In this document: in pieces, positions 1-5,490 of the stretch
Layout of the letters: every line of letters starts with the position of its first letter
Position numbering within the stretch: the first letter of the stretch is position 1
From: Candidatus Aminicenantes bacterium UBA2199
Lineage (GTDB): Bacteria; Acidobacteriota; Aminicenantia; UBA2199
NCBI GenBank assembly: GCA_002327965.1
Contig: DCVB01000122.1
Span: 2,443-10,459 of the forward strand
Direction of reading: 5' to 3'
Length of the DNA: 8,017 bases
Position numbers and translations under genes: made by a program
The notes under the pieces: generated by a model
Told to the model about the DNA's origin: nothing
Seen by the model: the letters and a program-made list of their open reading frames with translations, nothing else
Database searches by the model: none

Positions 1-1035
1 CTGCGCGGCCAGATCGCCTTGACGTCCCAGTGGGCGCCCTGGGGGCGCAGCGAGGTGGCCGTCGAGTACAGCCGCACGCCGGCCCGGCGCGAGGAGCTCT
101 GGCTGCGTTTTCGTTCCGCCCTGCAGGATCGGCAGCTGGGGGACATGACACTGAACCTGGGTTACGAGCGGGAGGGCCAATACCAGGGCGATGTCTCACT
201 GCACAACCAGGCGGTGAAGAACATGAACCTGGCGCTGAAGCATTCGTTCTCGCGCCTGCTCTTCGGAGAGGACGTGTTCAACCGCCAGAGCCAGTCCAGT
301 GTCCAGCTGTCCTACACCCACCGCCTGTTCCAGATGGCCGCGGACTACTCGTTCCACCGCGACCTGCTCCAGAACCTGAGCCAGGGCACCCCGCGCTTCA
401 CCCTGAATGCGACGCCGTTCCGTTTGTACGGCGGCCTGCTGCGGCTGGACTTCGCCTCCAATTTCATGGTCAACCAGCTGAAGGTCAGCGGCCAGCGCGA
501 CGACCAGAGCCGGGCCAACGTGGCGCTCAACCTGCGCAGCGAGCCGATCGGGCTGGGGCCGGGATCGACCCTGACCATGGCGCTCTCGACCGAGCAGCTA
601 TTGGAGCAGGACCGGGAGGGCCGCTTCACTTCACTGGGCTGCGTGCTCAAGTATTCCCGGCAACTGGGCGCCCGGGCCGAACTCGACTTCCTTTACAACT
701 TCAATGCCCGGCGCCGCAGCGAGGACTGGCTCATCCAGGGCACCACCTCGCAGGATTGGTCGGCGGTACTGCGGCTGAAGGACAACGGTCAGCGCCTCAA
801 GGGCTGGGCCTCCATTTCCTACGACACCAAGACCGGCCGTTTCACCAGCTCCTACCTGGATTGCGCCGTCTCGCTGGTCAAGAACTGGCATTTCCAGGCG
901 CAGACGAACTACGATTTTTTGTTTAGGAACTTCAGCTACGACCTCTACCTGATCCGCCACGCCGGCCGCATCATGCTGCGCGCCTCCTACCGCTCGCTGT
1001 CGAAGCGCATCCTGCTGGAGATCCTGCCGCGCTGA
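1..1035 (+). CDS. Probable outer-membrane beta-barrel protein, C-terminal part (5' end outside window)
   Basis: The frame is open from base 1 (344 codons, then TGA at 1033-1035) with no stop or convincing start, so the gene begins upstream; a TTG at 19 is in frame but has no reason to be the start. The protein shows repeated short stretches of alternating polar and hydrophobic/aromatic residues, such as SSVQLSYTHRLFQMAADYSF and AELDFLYNF, broken by polar charged turns. That is the pattern of transmembrane beta-strands in outer-membrane proteins. There is no helical membrane segment. The ending (YDLYLIRHAGRIMLRASYRS, then LLEILPR) resembles the end of LptD-like (LPS-assembly) or similar large barrels, but I cannot place the family firmly. 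The last residue is Arg rather than the usual aromatic. The gene is codirectional with mntP, but a promoter overlaps its stop, so they need not be one operon. Confidence 0.55.
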   Translation: MRGQIALTSQWAPWGRSEVAVEYSRTPARREELWLRFRSALQDRQLGDMTLNLGYEREGQYQGDVSLHNQAVKNMNLALKHSFSRLLFGEDVFNRQSQSSVQLSYTHRLFQMAADYSFHRDLLQNLSQGTPRFTLNATPFRLYGGLLRLDFASNFMVNQLKVSGQRDDQSRANVALNLRSEPIGLGPGSTLTMALSTEQLLEQDREGRFTSLGCVLKYSRQLGARAELDFLYNFNARRRSEDWLIQGTTSQDWSAVLRLKDNGQRLKGWASISYDTKTGRFTSSYLDCAVSLVKNWHFQAQTNYDFLFRNFSYDLYLIRHAGRIMLRASYRSLSKRILLEILPR

Positions 1036-1064
1036 TTGACAGCCGGTCGGGCCTTTGCTACAGT
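1036..1064 (+). promoter_or_regulatory. Sigma70-type promoter for mntP
   Basis: A perfect -35 TTGACA (1036-1041) is followed by a 17-nt spacer and TACAGT (1059-1064), a -10 with two mismatches. A TG at 1056-1057 gives the extended -10 form TGnTACAGT. The -35 begins directly after the upstream stop codon (1033-1035). Transcription would start near 1071, leaving about 43 nt of leader before the mntP ATG at 1114. The match is by eye. Confidence 0.6.
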
Positions 1065-1113
1065 AGGTTTCCGGAATGAGCCACCTGCAGCCGATCGCAC
1101 CCACCGCCCCGCA

Positions 1114-1677
1114 ATGGACCTGACGACCATCCTGCTCGTCGCTTTGGGCCTTTCGCTCGACGCCGTCGCCGTCTCCCTGGCCAGCAGCTGCTACGCGCCC
1201 AGGGTGGACTGGCGCCAGGCGCTCTCCCTTTCCCTCCTCTTCGGCGTTTTCCAGGCGCTGATGCCGCTGGCCGGCTGGCTGGCCGGCCTGGGCTTCAAGT
1301 CGCTGATCGCCGACGTTGACCATTGGGTCGCTTTCATCCTGCTGGCCTTCATCGGCGGCCGGATGATCGTCGAGTCGCGACGCGACGGCGAGCGCCGCAA
1401 GCAGCCGGCGTGCCTGGGACTGATGACCATGCTGGGCCTGGCGCTGGCCACCAGCATCGACGCGCTGGCCGTGGGCTTGAGCTTGTCGGCGCTGCGCGTC
1501 GGCATCGCCCTGCCGGCGCTGATCATCGGCCTGGTGACCTTCCTCCTCTCGCTGCTGGCCGCCATTGCCGGCCGGCGCTTCAGCGCCCGGCTCGCGGGCC
1601 GGGCCGAACTGCTGGGTGGCCTGATCCTGGTGGCCATCGGACTCAAGATCCTGCTCGAGCACCTGCAGGCCGGTTGA
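1114..1677 (+). CDS. mntP: MntP-family manganese efflux pump
   Basis: Predicted inner-membrane exporter that lowers cytoplasmic Mn2+. The 187-aa product matches the usual length of MntP (YebN, formerly DUF204), about 188 aa, with six hydrophobic segments in two homologous halves. Each half carries the family's conserved membrane aspartate: D16 in GLSLDAVAVSLA and D116 in ATSIDALAVGLS. FGVFQALMPLAGW (43-55) and GGRMIVES (81-88) are also typical. The start is ATG 1114; the frame is open further 5' to 1036 but without an ATG and with an unlike sequence. No good Shine-Dalgarno is visible. The leader of about 43 nt is too short for the yybP-ykoY manganese riboswitch that precedes many mntP genes, so control must be at the promoter or elsewhere. 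The MFS gene follows after 3 nt. Confidence 0.92.
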   Translation: MDLTTILLVALGLSLDAVAVSLASSCYAPRVDWRQALSLSLLFGVFQALMPLAGWLAGLGFKSLIADVDHWVAFILLAFIGGRMIVESRRDGERRKQPACLGLMTMLGLALATSIDALAVGLSLSALRVGIALPALIIGLVTFLLSLLAAIAGRRFSARLAGRAELLGGLILVAIGLKILLEHLQAG

Positions 1678-1680
1678 TTC

Positions 1681-2931
1681 ATGGTCGGCGCGACCGGGAC
1701 GAGCGTGCGTTTCGCCGGGCTGAAATCGACCCTGCGCGCCTTCCGCTACCGAAATTACCGCCTCTATTTCGGCGGCCAGGGCATCTCGCTGACCGGTTCC
1801 TGGATGCAGCAGGTGGCCATGGGCTGGCTGGTCTACCGTCTGACCGGTTCGGCATTTTTTCTGGGCCTGGTGGCTTTTTTCGCCCAGATCCCCATCATCT
1901 TCCTGTCGCCCCTGGCCGGAGTCCTCGCCGACCGCTGGGACCGCATGCGTATCATGCTGGCGGCACAGGTCCTGGCCATGTCCCAGGCCCTTGTCCTGGC
2001 CTTCCTGATGCTGAGCAAGATCATCGCTCCCTGGCAGCTGCTGCCGCTTGCCCTTTTCCTGGGAGTCGCCAACGCCCTCGACGCGCCGGCCCGCCACTCC
2101 ATGGTCGTACAGGTGGTGGAGAGGAAAGAGGACCTGGGCAACGCCATCGCCCTCAACTCGGCCATGTTCAACGGCGCCCGCCTGGTCGGGCCGCCCATCG
2201 CCGGCATCCTGGTCGGCCTGGCCGGGGAGGGTGTCTGTTTTTTGCTCAACGGCCTCAGCTACCTGGCGGTGATCTTCGCCCTTCTGGCCATGAGGTTCGC
2301 CCCCAGGCAGAAGCAAAGGAAGGTCATCGGTTTCTGGCTCCAGCTGCGCGAGGGATTCGCCTACACCTTCGGTGAGCGTCCCATCCGCCGGGTCATCTCC
2401 CTCATCGCCTGGGTCAGCATGATCGGCGCCTCCTACGTCACTCTGATGCCGGTTTATGTGAGCCGGGTCCTGAAAGGCGGGCCGCACAGCCTGGGCTTCC
2501 TGCTCGGAGCCGTCGGCTGCGGCGCCCTGCTGGGCGCCCTGGTCCTGGCCTCGCGCCCGACGACGGAGGGTATCGAGAGGATCCTGGTCGGCGGCACGCT
2601 GCTCTTCGGCCTGGGCCTCGTGGCGGTGTCGCATGTCCGGACTTTCTGGCTGGCCATGCCGCTGATGCTGTTTGCCGGCCTGGGCATGATGGTGCAGATG
2701 GCCTCGGCCAACACCTTCATCCAGCAAATGGTCAGCGACGACAAGCGGGCGCGGGTGATGAGCATATACATCATGGCCTCGATGGGGGCCATGCCGGTCG
2801 GCAGCCTGCTGGTCGGTTCATTGGCCAGCGCCATCGGCGTGAAGGCGACGATCGCCATGGGCGGCGTCCTCACCCTGGCCGGGGCCGTCGTCTTCGCCCT
2901 GAAAGTCCCAGCGCCGCAGGCTGAATCGTAG
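1681..2931 (+). CDS. MFS transporter, MFS_3 / EntS-like efflux family
   Basis: A 416-aa major facilitator with about 12 hydrophobic segments, the normal size. The N-terminus (residues 18-58, including FRYRNYRLYF and SWMQQVAMGWLVY) is characteristic of the MFS_3 group, which contains the enterobactin exporter EntS and macrolide-efflux-like proteins. The loop between TM2 and TM3 holds the MFS signature motif A, GVLADRWDRMR (80-90). The central loop (about 205-235, rich in K/R/Q) separates the two six-helix halves. The substrate cannot be told from sequence. ATG 1681 lies 3 nt after the mntP stop with no evident Shine-Dalgarno, suggesting translational coupling and a shared transcript. The TAG stop (2929-2931) is part of the conserved flank of REP-like palindrome A, so the original C-terminus may have been replaced by the insertion; APQAES is a plausible but unverified tail. 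Confidence 0.9.
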   Translation: MVGATGTSVRFAGLKSTLRAFRYRNYRLYFGGQGISLTGSWMQQVAMGWLVYRLTGSAFFLGLVAFFAQIPIIFLSPLAGVLADRWDRMRIMLAAQVLAMSQALVLAFLMLSKIIAPWQLLPLALFLGVANALDAPARHSMVVQVVERKEDLGNAIALNSAMFNGARLVGPPIAGILVGLAGEGVCFLLNGLSYLAVIFALLAMRFAPRQKQRKVIGFWLQLREGFAYTFGERPIRRVISLIAWVSMIGASYVTLMPVYVSRVLKGGPHSLGFLLGAVGCGALLGALVLASRPTTEGIERILVGGTLLFGLGLVAVSHVRTFWLAMPLMLFAGLGMMVQMASANTFIQQMVSDDKRARVMSIYIMASMGAMPVGSLLVGSLASAIGVKATIAMGGVLTLAGAVVFALKVPAPQAES

Positions 2932-2954
2932 GGAACGCAAATTTGCGTTCCCTA
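2929..2954. repeat. REP-like palindrome, copy A
   Basis: A perfect 26-bp dyad built on the 22-bp core (half-site GGGAACGCAAA, 2931-2952) with TA on both sides. On the + strand it is preceded by GTAG (2928-2931), the tetranucleotide at the foot of enterobacterial REP hairpins that TnpA_REP recognises. Bases 2925-2954 are identical to 4652-4681 of copy D. It sits between the convergent MFS and transposase genes and supplies the TAG stop of the former. No T-run follows, so it is not an obvious intrinsic terminator. Confidence 0.9.
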
Positions 2955-2972
2955 AAATCGATTGATAGCTAC

Positions 2973-2992
2973 GGAACGCATGTATGCGTTCC
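2973..2992. repeat. REP-like palindrome, diverged copy B
   Basis: Arms GGAACGCAT and ATGCGTTCC surround a central GT. The seven outer bases of each arm match the other copies, while the central AAATTT is replaced by ATGTAT. The stem is therefore conserved and the loop diverged. It ends 5 nt from the transposase stop codon and lies 41 bp centre to centre from copy A. The GTAG foot is missing on both strands. Confidence 0.8.
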
Positions 2993-2997
2993 CTTTA

Positions 2998-3543
2998 TCA
3001 TTGTCTTTTCTTTGTGAGGCTATCGAATTCCATTTCATCTTTCGGCCATTCTTTAGGATTCTCTTTGACATATTCTCGGATACGTACTAGTTCTGCATGG
3101 CTATGAATGATATGATCATAAAAAGATTTTTGCCACACAACCGATTGATATGATCCGGACTTGTTGACTTCTCTTGTTACGGCGGCCTTAAAGTTCTGAA
3201 TGACCGTTGACAACAACATTTTTGAGCGATTGATGCTGAGACTTTGCAGGGAACGCAAATTTGCGTTCCCTACCGCTTGCTGAATGACCACAATTCCATG
3301 AATATGGTCGGGCATAATGACGAATTCGTCTAATCTGACAAGTGGAAAATGATCAGGAATTGCCAGCCAACATTTTTTCGCGATTTCACCCCCTGGTGAC
3401 AATTCGGATTTTTCTTCAATTATGTTCCCTAAAGATTTCGTTTCACAGTTCTTTATGCAAATTGTCACGAAATAGCATCCACGAGTGGAATAATCATAAT
3501 TAGGCATACGATTGGGTTTACGCTGACGAATAGGTGGTTTCAT
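2998..3543 (-). CDS. REP-associated tyrosine transposase (RAYT, Y1/HUH, IS200-like)
   Basis: Single-strand DNA transposase of the TnpA_REP type, which in E. coli binds and cleaves REP hairpins and is linked to their spread. The 181-aa product shows the family's parts in order: YDYSTRGCYFVTICIKN (16-32), the HUH metal-binding motif MPDHIHGIVV with H80 and H82, VWQKSFYDHIIHS (136-148), and the catalytic tyrosine Y158 in EYVKENPKEW, aligned with E. coli Y115 in DYIYINP. All expected catalytic residues are present, so the enzyme looks intact. Residues 91-99 (VGNANLRSL) are encoded by an in-frame copy of the REP-like palindrome, just after the HUH strand. ATG 3543 gives the longest form; M13 (3507) is an alternative, and neither has a clear Shine-Dalgarno. 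Palindrome B lies right after the stop. The AT-rich composition suggests transfer. Confidence 0.93.
   Translation of the reverse strand: MKPPIRQRKPNRMPNYDYSTRGCYFVTICIKNCETKSLGNIIEEKSELSPGGEIAKKCWLAIPDHFPLVRLDEFVIMPDHIHGIVVIQQAVGNANLRSLQSLSINRSKMLLSTVIQNFKAAVTREVNKSGSYQSVVWQKSFYDHIIHSHAELVRIREYVKENPKEWPKDEMEFDSLTKKRQ
3248..3271. repeat. REP-like palindrome copy C, inside the transposase gene
   Basis: A perfect 24-bp dyad with the exact 22-bp core at 3249-3270. On the minus strand, the coding strand of the transposase, it is preceded by GTAG (3273-3270), the same foot as copies A and D. It is read in frame as GNANLRS plus the first base of the following Leu codon, and adds no stop. Confidence 0.9.
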
Positions 3544-3621
3544 CTAATTGGGCTATGTGGGAGCGAGATGATAAATGCATACAAGATATTCCAGAATAAA
3601 TTAAAAATAATTGTATTGCCG

Positions 3622-3639
3622 AATTGAAGGGCCTCAATT
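3622..3639 (-). terminator. Weak stem-loop after the effector-like gene
   Basis: Six-base arms AATTGA and TCAATT with a six-base loop lie 7 nt beyond the stop of the 3647-4570 gene, in its direction of transcription. The following minus-strand sequence is A/T-rich and contains a TTTTT run about 16 nt further on. The stem is short and mostly A-T, so this is only a candidate. The transposase gene downstream may well be cotranscribed. Confidence 0.25.
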
Positions 3640-3646
3640 GCACGGT

Positions 3647-4570
3647 TCATGGTTTTTTGATTAGAATTGTGGCTTCGATCCGATTAATCAATTTTTCTTT
3701 TAGTTCTTCGGGATTCTTCCAAAAAATGCAATTATATTGCCTGGTGTCAAAATGAATCTTTTTTTTGTGATCATCTCTACATGTCCATATAACCGGAATT
3801 CCTATTCCGACTGCGAAACCAGCTTCGAAATACACTCCTTGACGCTGGCCGGTTAAATCAGCAATAAGTAACGCGCTTTTACTTATGTCCGCGATGATTT
3901 TATCATCAATCTTTTCATTATGCTCAGTTTTATCAATACGAATTGGATTAAATCCGACATGCTTTATGGCAGGTTTGAATGCGTTTTCCCATATTTCATT
4001 TACTTTTTCATCGAACCACATTGCAATGAAAACTTGGTTTGATGCTCTGGTAACCTTATTTAACTCAGATATGTGTATCCAGCCACGTGGAATTGTCAAC
4101 CTATATTCACTGCTGGCATCGTAAGTGTCGTTTTCAATATATCCAAGTTCAATAGCTTTCCTAATATAAAAATTGAATTCATTCAAGTTCTTTGAATATA
4201 TTAAAGGATAATCATTCTGAGTCAATGGAATGAATGAATCAGGAGTCTTTTTTGTTGATTCGTGATACAAATAAAGAACTAATGTGTCGATGGCTTCGAG
4301 GGGATCTGACGGGATTTTGGCGGACCCGATGATATCATTGATGTTTGACGTGGAGATTTCTGCCGATTTCTTAGTTAATGTTGCGTTTCTGGTATATCCG
4401 GAAAGAATATATTTTTGACCTCCTATTTCTGAATTATTCATCAAAAAAGATTCTGCTTCTTCAGAGATTATATAGGTTCCACATCTTTCGCATGAGATTC
4501 TGAATTTTTGGAAAGATGGAATCCTTACTCTTTCATTTGCTTCGTGATCACATATTGAACATTTACTCAT
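3647..4570 (-). CDS. Zn-ribbon / winged-helix-like / nucleoside-deoxyribosyltransferase (TIR-like) domain protein, candidate defence effector
   Basis: 307 aa, apparently three parts. (1) Residues 1-35: two Cys pairs, C4/C7 and C27/C30, a zinc-ribbon arrangement. (2) About 88-170: a mixed helix/strand region ending in FYIRKAIELGYIE and YRLTIPRGWIHISEL, which reads like a winged helix. (3) 179-300: Rossmann-like domain opening QVFIAMWFDE (179-188), then EHNEKIDDKIIADI (216-229), ADLTGQRQGVYFEAGFAVG (237-255), IPVIWTC (258-264) and HFDTRQYN (273-280). The pattern AD(L/F)TG...G.YFEAGFA...G.PVI matches the nucleotide-binding, catalytic-Glu region of nucleoside 2-deoxyribosyltransferases and related TIR-like NAD/nucleotide hydrolases; E249 would be the catalytic residue. 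I recall close relatives only as uncharacterised proteins, so substrate and biological role are unknown. Defence is inferred from domain type and island context. ATG 4570 follows a G8 tract that probably serves as ribosome binding site. Confidence 0.75.
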   Translation of the reverse strand: MSKCSICDHEANERVRIPSFQKFRISCERCGTYIISEEAESFLMNNSEIGGQKYILSGYTRNATLTKKSAEISTSNINDIIGSAKIPSDPLEAIDTLVLYLYHESTKKTPDSFIPLTQNDYPLIYSKNLNEFNFYIRKAIELGYIENDTYDASSEYRLTIPRGWIHISELNKVTRASNQVFIAMWFDEKVNEIWENAFKPAIKHVGFNPIRIDKTEHNEKIDDKIIADISKSALLIADLTGQRQGVYFEAGFAVGIGIPVIWTCRDDHKKKIHFDTRQYNCIFWKNPEELKEKLINRIEATILIKKP

Positions 4571-4573
4571 ACG

Positions 4574-4581
4574 CCCCCCCC
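4574..4581 (-). promoter_or_regulatory. G8 tract acting as ribosome binding region of the effector-like gene
   Basis: Eight consecutive G on the coding (minus) strand lie 3 nt before the ATG (4570). No AGGAGG-type site is present, so the G-run is the only Shine-Dalgarno-like sequence. Its length could change by slipped-strand mispairing. Confidence 0.45.
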
Positions 4582-4591
4582 TGAATAATCT

Positions 4592-4620
4592 ATTTTATAA
4601 GCGTTTCCAATAAAGAGCAA
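4592..4620 (-). promoter_or_regulatory. Candidate promoter for the effector-like gene
   Basis: On the minus strand, TTGCTC (4620-4615) is followed by 17 nt and TAAAAT (4597-4592), one mismatch from the -10 consensus. Transcription would start about 15 nt before the ATG. The -35 is weak (3 of 6), so this is tentative. It points away from the queC promoter, with palindromes D and E in between. Confidence 0.4.
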
Positions 4621-4654
4621 GTATCAGGGGACAAGGCACGAGATGTTTTTTATC

Positions 4655-4682
4655 GTAGGGAACGCAAATTTGCGTTCCCTAC
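4655..4682. repeat. REP-like palindrome, copy D
   Basis: The longest perfect dyad of the family, 28 bp, with the exact 22-bp core at 4658-4679 and GTAG at the foot on both strands (4655-4658 and complement of 4679-4682). It lies between the divergently transcribed effector-like gene and queC. Confidence 0.92.
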
Positions 4683-4695
4683 TGATTGTTCCTTC

Positions 4696-4717
4696 GGGAA
4701 CGCAAATTTGCGTTCCC
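4696..4717. repeat. REP-like palindrome, copy E
   Basis: An exact 22-bp core without the GTAG foot, 38 bp centre to centre from copy D. Its left arm can instead pair with the preceding GTTCC (4688-4692) around a TTCG tetraloop to GGAAC (4697-4701), so two alternative hairpins compete. The right arm is followed at about 4731-4741 by a decayed half-copy (TGTGGGTTCCC). Confidence 0.9.
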
Positions 4718-4757
4718 TCCTTCTTGCACCTGTGGGTTCCCTCCGTCTCCCCCGGTT

Positions 4758-4785
4758 TTGCTAATCCCCGGATTTGCGGTAGAAT
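4758..4785 (+). promoter_or_regulatory. Promoter of the queCDE operon
   Basis: TTGCTA (4758-4763, 4 of 6) is followed by 16 nt and TAGAAT (4780-4785, one mismatch). The start point, about 7 nt after the -10, would fall at or next to the A of the queC ATG (4792). No preQ1 riboswitch or Shine-Dalgarno fits between promoter and gene. Confidence 0.5.
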
Positions 4786-4791
4786 AAACCC

Positions 4792-5490
4792 ATGAAACCG
4801 GGCGCGATCGTCCTCTATTCCGGCGGCATCGACTCGACCACGGCCCTCTACTGGGCGCGGGAACGGTTCGCGCCGCTGCGGGCGATCATCTTCGATTACG
4901 GCCAGACTCACGGCATCGAGGTGGCGCTGGCCCGGAAGACCGCCGCCCGGCTGGGGATCGACTGCGACGTCGTCGAGCTGCCGCTGCGCGGCCTTCTTTC
5001 CTCGGCGCTGCTGGCGGACGGACGCCCCATCGCCGCCTCCCTGGCCGAGTCCCGGCGCGAGCCCGGCCCGCCCTCGACCTACGTCCCGTTCCGCAACGGC
5101 ATCTTCCTGGCCATCGCCGCCGCCTACGGCGAATCGCACGGCTGCCGCCGCCTGGTGACGGGCTTCAACTCCGTCGACACGCCCGACTATCCCGATACGA
5201 CCCCGGCCTTCGCCCGCAAGATGGCGGCGGCGGTCAACGAGGGTACCTCGGCCAAAAAGGGGGGCGGCCGCTTCCGCATCCACACCCCGTTGGGGTGCTT
5301 GAACAAGAGGGAGATCATCGCCCTGGGCCTGAACATCGGCGCCGATTATTCCCATTCGGTCTCCTGCTACCGCGGCAGCGAGGTCCCCTGCCTGCGCTGC
5401 CCGTCCTGCGACATCCGCTCGCGGGCCTTCGCTGAACTGGGGATGGAAGATCCGCTGCTGCGGCGGCTGCGCCAGGAGGGAAAAGCATGA
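4792..5490 (+). CDS. queC: 7-cyano-7-deazaguanine (preQ0) synthase QueC
   Basis: ATP-dependent enzyme turning 7-carboxy-7-deazaguanine and ammonia into preQ0, in the cytoplasmic queuosine-precursor pathway. The 232-aa length is normal. Visible signatures: the PP-loop YSGGIDSTTALYWA (9-22); FDYGQTHGIEV (34-44); YVPFRNGIFLAIAA (97-110); TGFNSVDTPDYPDTTPAF (123-140); and the C-terminal zinc cluster C192, C200, C203, C206 (CYRGSEVPCLRCPSC). All key residues are present. ATG 4792 is the natural start and sits about 6 nt after the -10 box, so the transcript may be leaderless. queD overlaps by 4 nt (ATGA at 5487-5490), and a strong queD Shine-Dalgarno (AGGAGGG, 5474-5480) lies within the last codons. 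Confidence 0.96.
   Translation: MKPGAIVLYSGGIDSTTALYWARERFAPLRAIIFDYGQTHGIEVALARKTAARLGIDCDVVELPLRGLLSSALLADGRPIAASLAESRREPGPPSTYVPFRNGIFLAIAAAYGESHGCRRLVTGFNSVDTPDYPDTTPAFARKMAAAVNEGTSAKKGGGRFRIHTPLGCLNKREIIALGLNIGADYSHSVSCYRGSEVPCLRCPSCDIRSRAFAELGMEDPLLRRLRQEGKA

Larger units (their letters stand above)
2929..4717. mobile_element. AT-rich island: RAYT plus cargo gene bounded by REP-like palindrome doublets
   Basis: Seen: base composition drops sharply between the MFS gene and the queC leader. The drop coincides with two palindromes on the left (2929-2954, 2973-2992) and two on the right (4655-4682, 4696-4717). Inside are two leftward genes, a Y1 transposase and a nucleotide-hydrolase-like protein, both with AT-rich codon use unlike every neighbour. 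Inferred: the segment was acquired by transfer. Whether it moved as one unit through the transposase or grew by successive insertions at REP sites cannot be decided here. No direct target duplication or IS-type terminal inverted repeat was found beyond the palindromes. Confidence 0.5.

Noticed and set aside
631..2727. Very long open frame on the minus strand (698 codons) opposite the barrel, mntP and MFS genes
   Set aside because: It is a high-GC shadow: Gln/Gly/Ala/His-rich low-complexity sequence opposite clearly recognised genes.
3424..3431. GTTCCCTA, an 8-base match to one palindrome arm in the transposase gene
   Set aside because: No second arm, and an 8-base match somewhere in 8 kb is close to chance expectation.
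2929..4717. CRISPR array made of the repeated palindromes
   Set aside because: Spacing is irregular (about 40 bp, 278 bp, over 1.3 kb), copies lie inside a gene, and there is no spacer series or cas gene.
4786..4791. preQ1 riboswitch before queC
   Set aside because: The expected G/C stem and A-rich tail are absent and the gap between promoter and ATG is too small.
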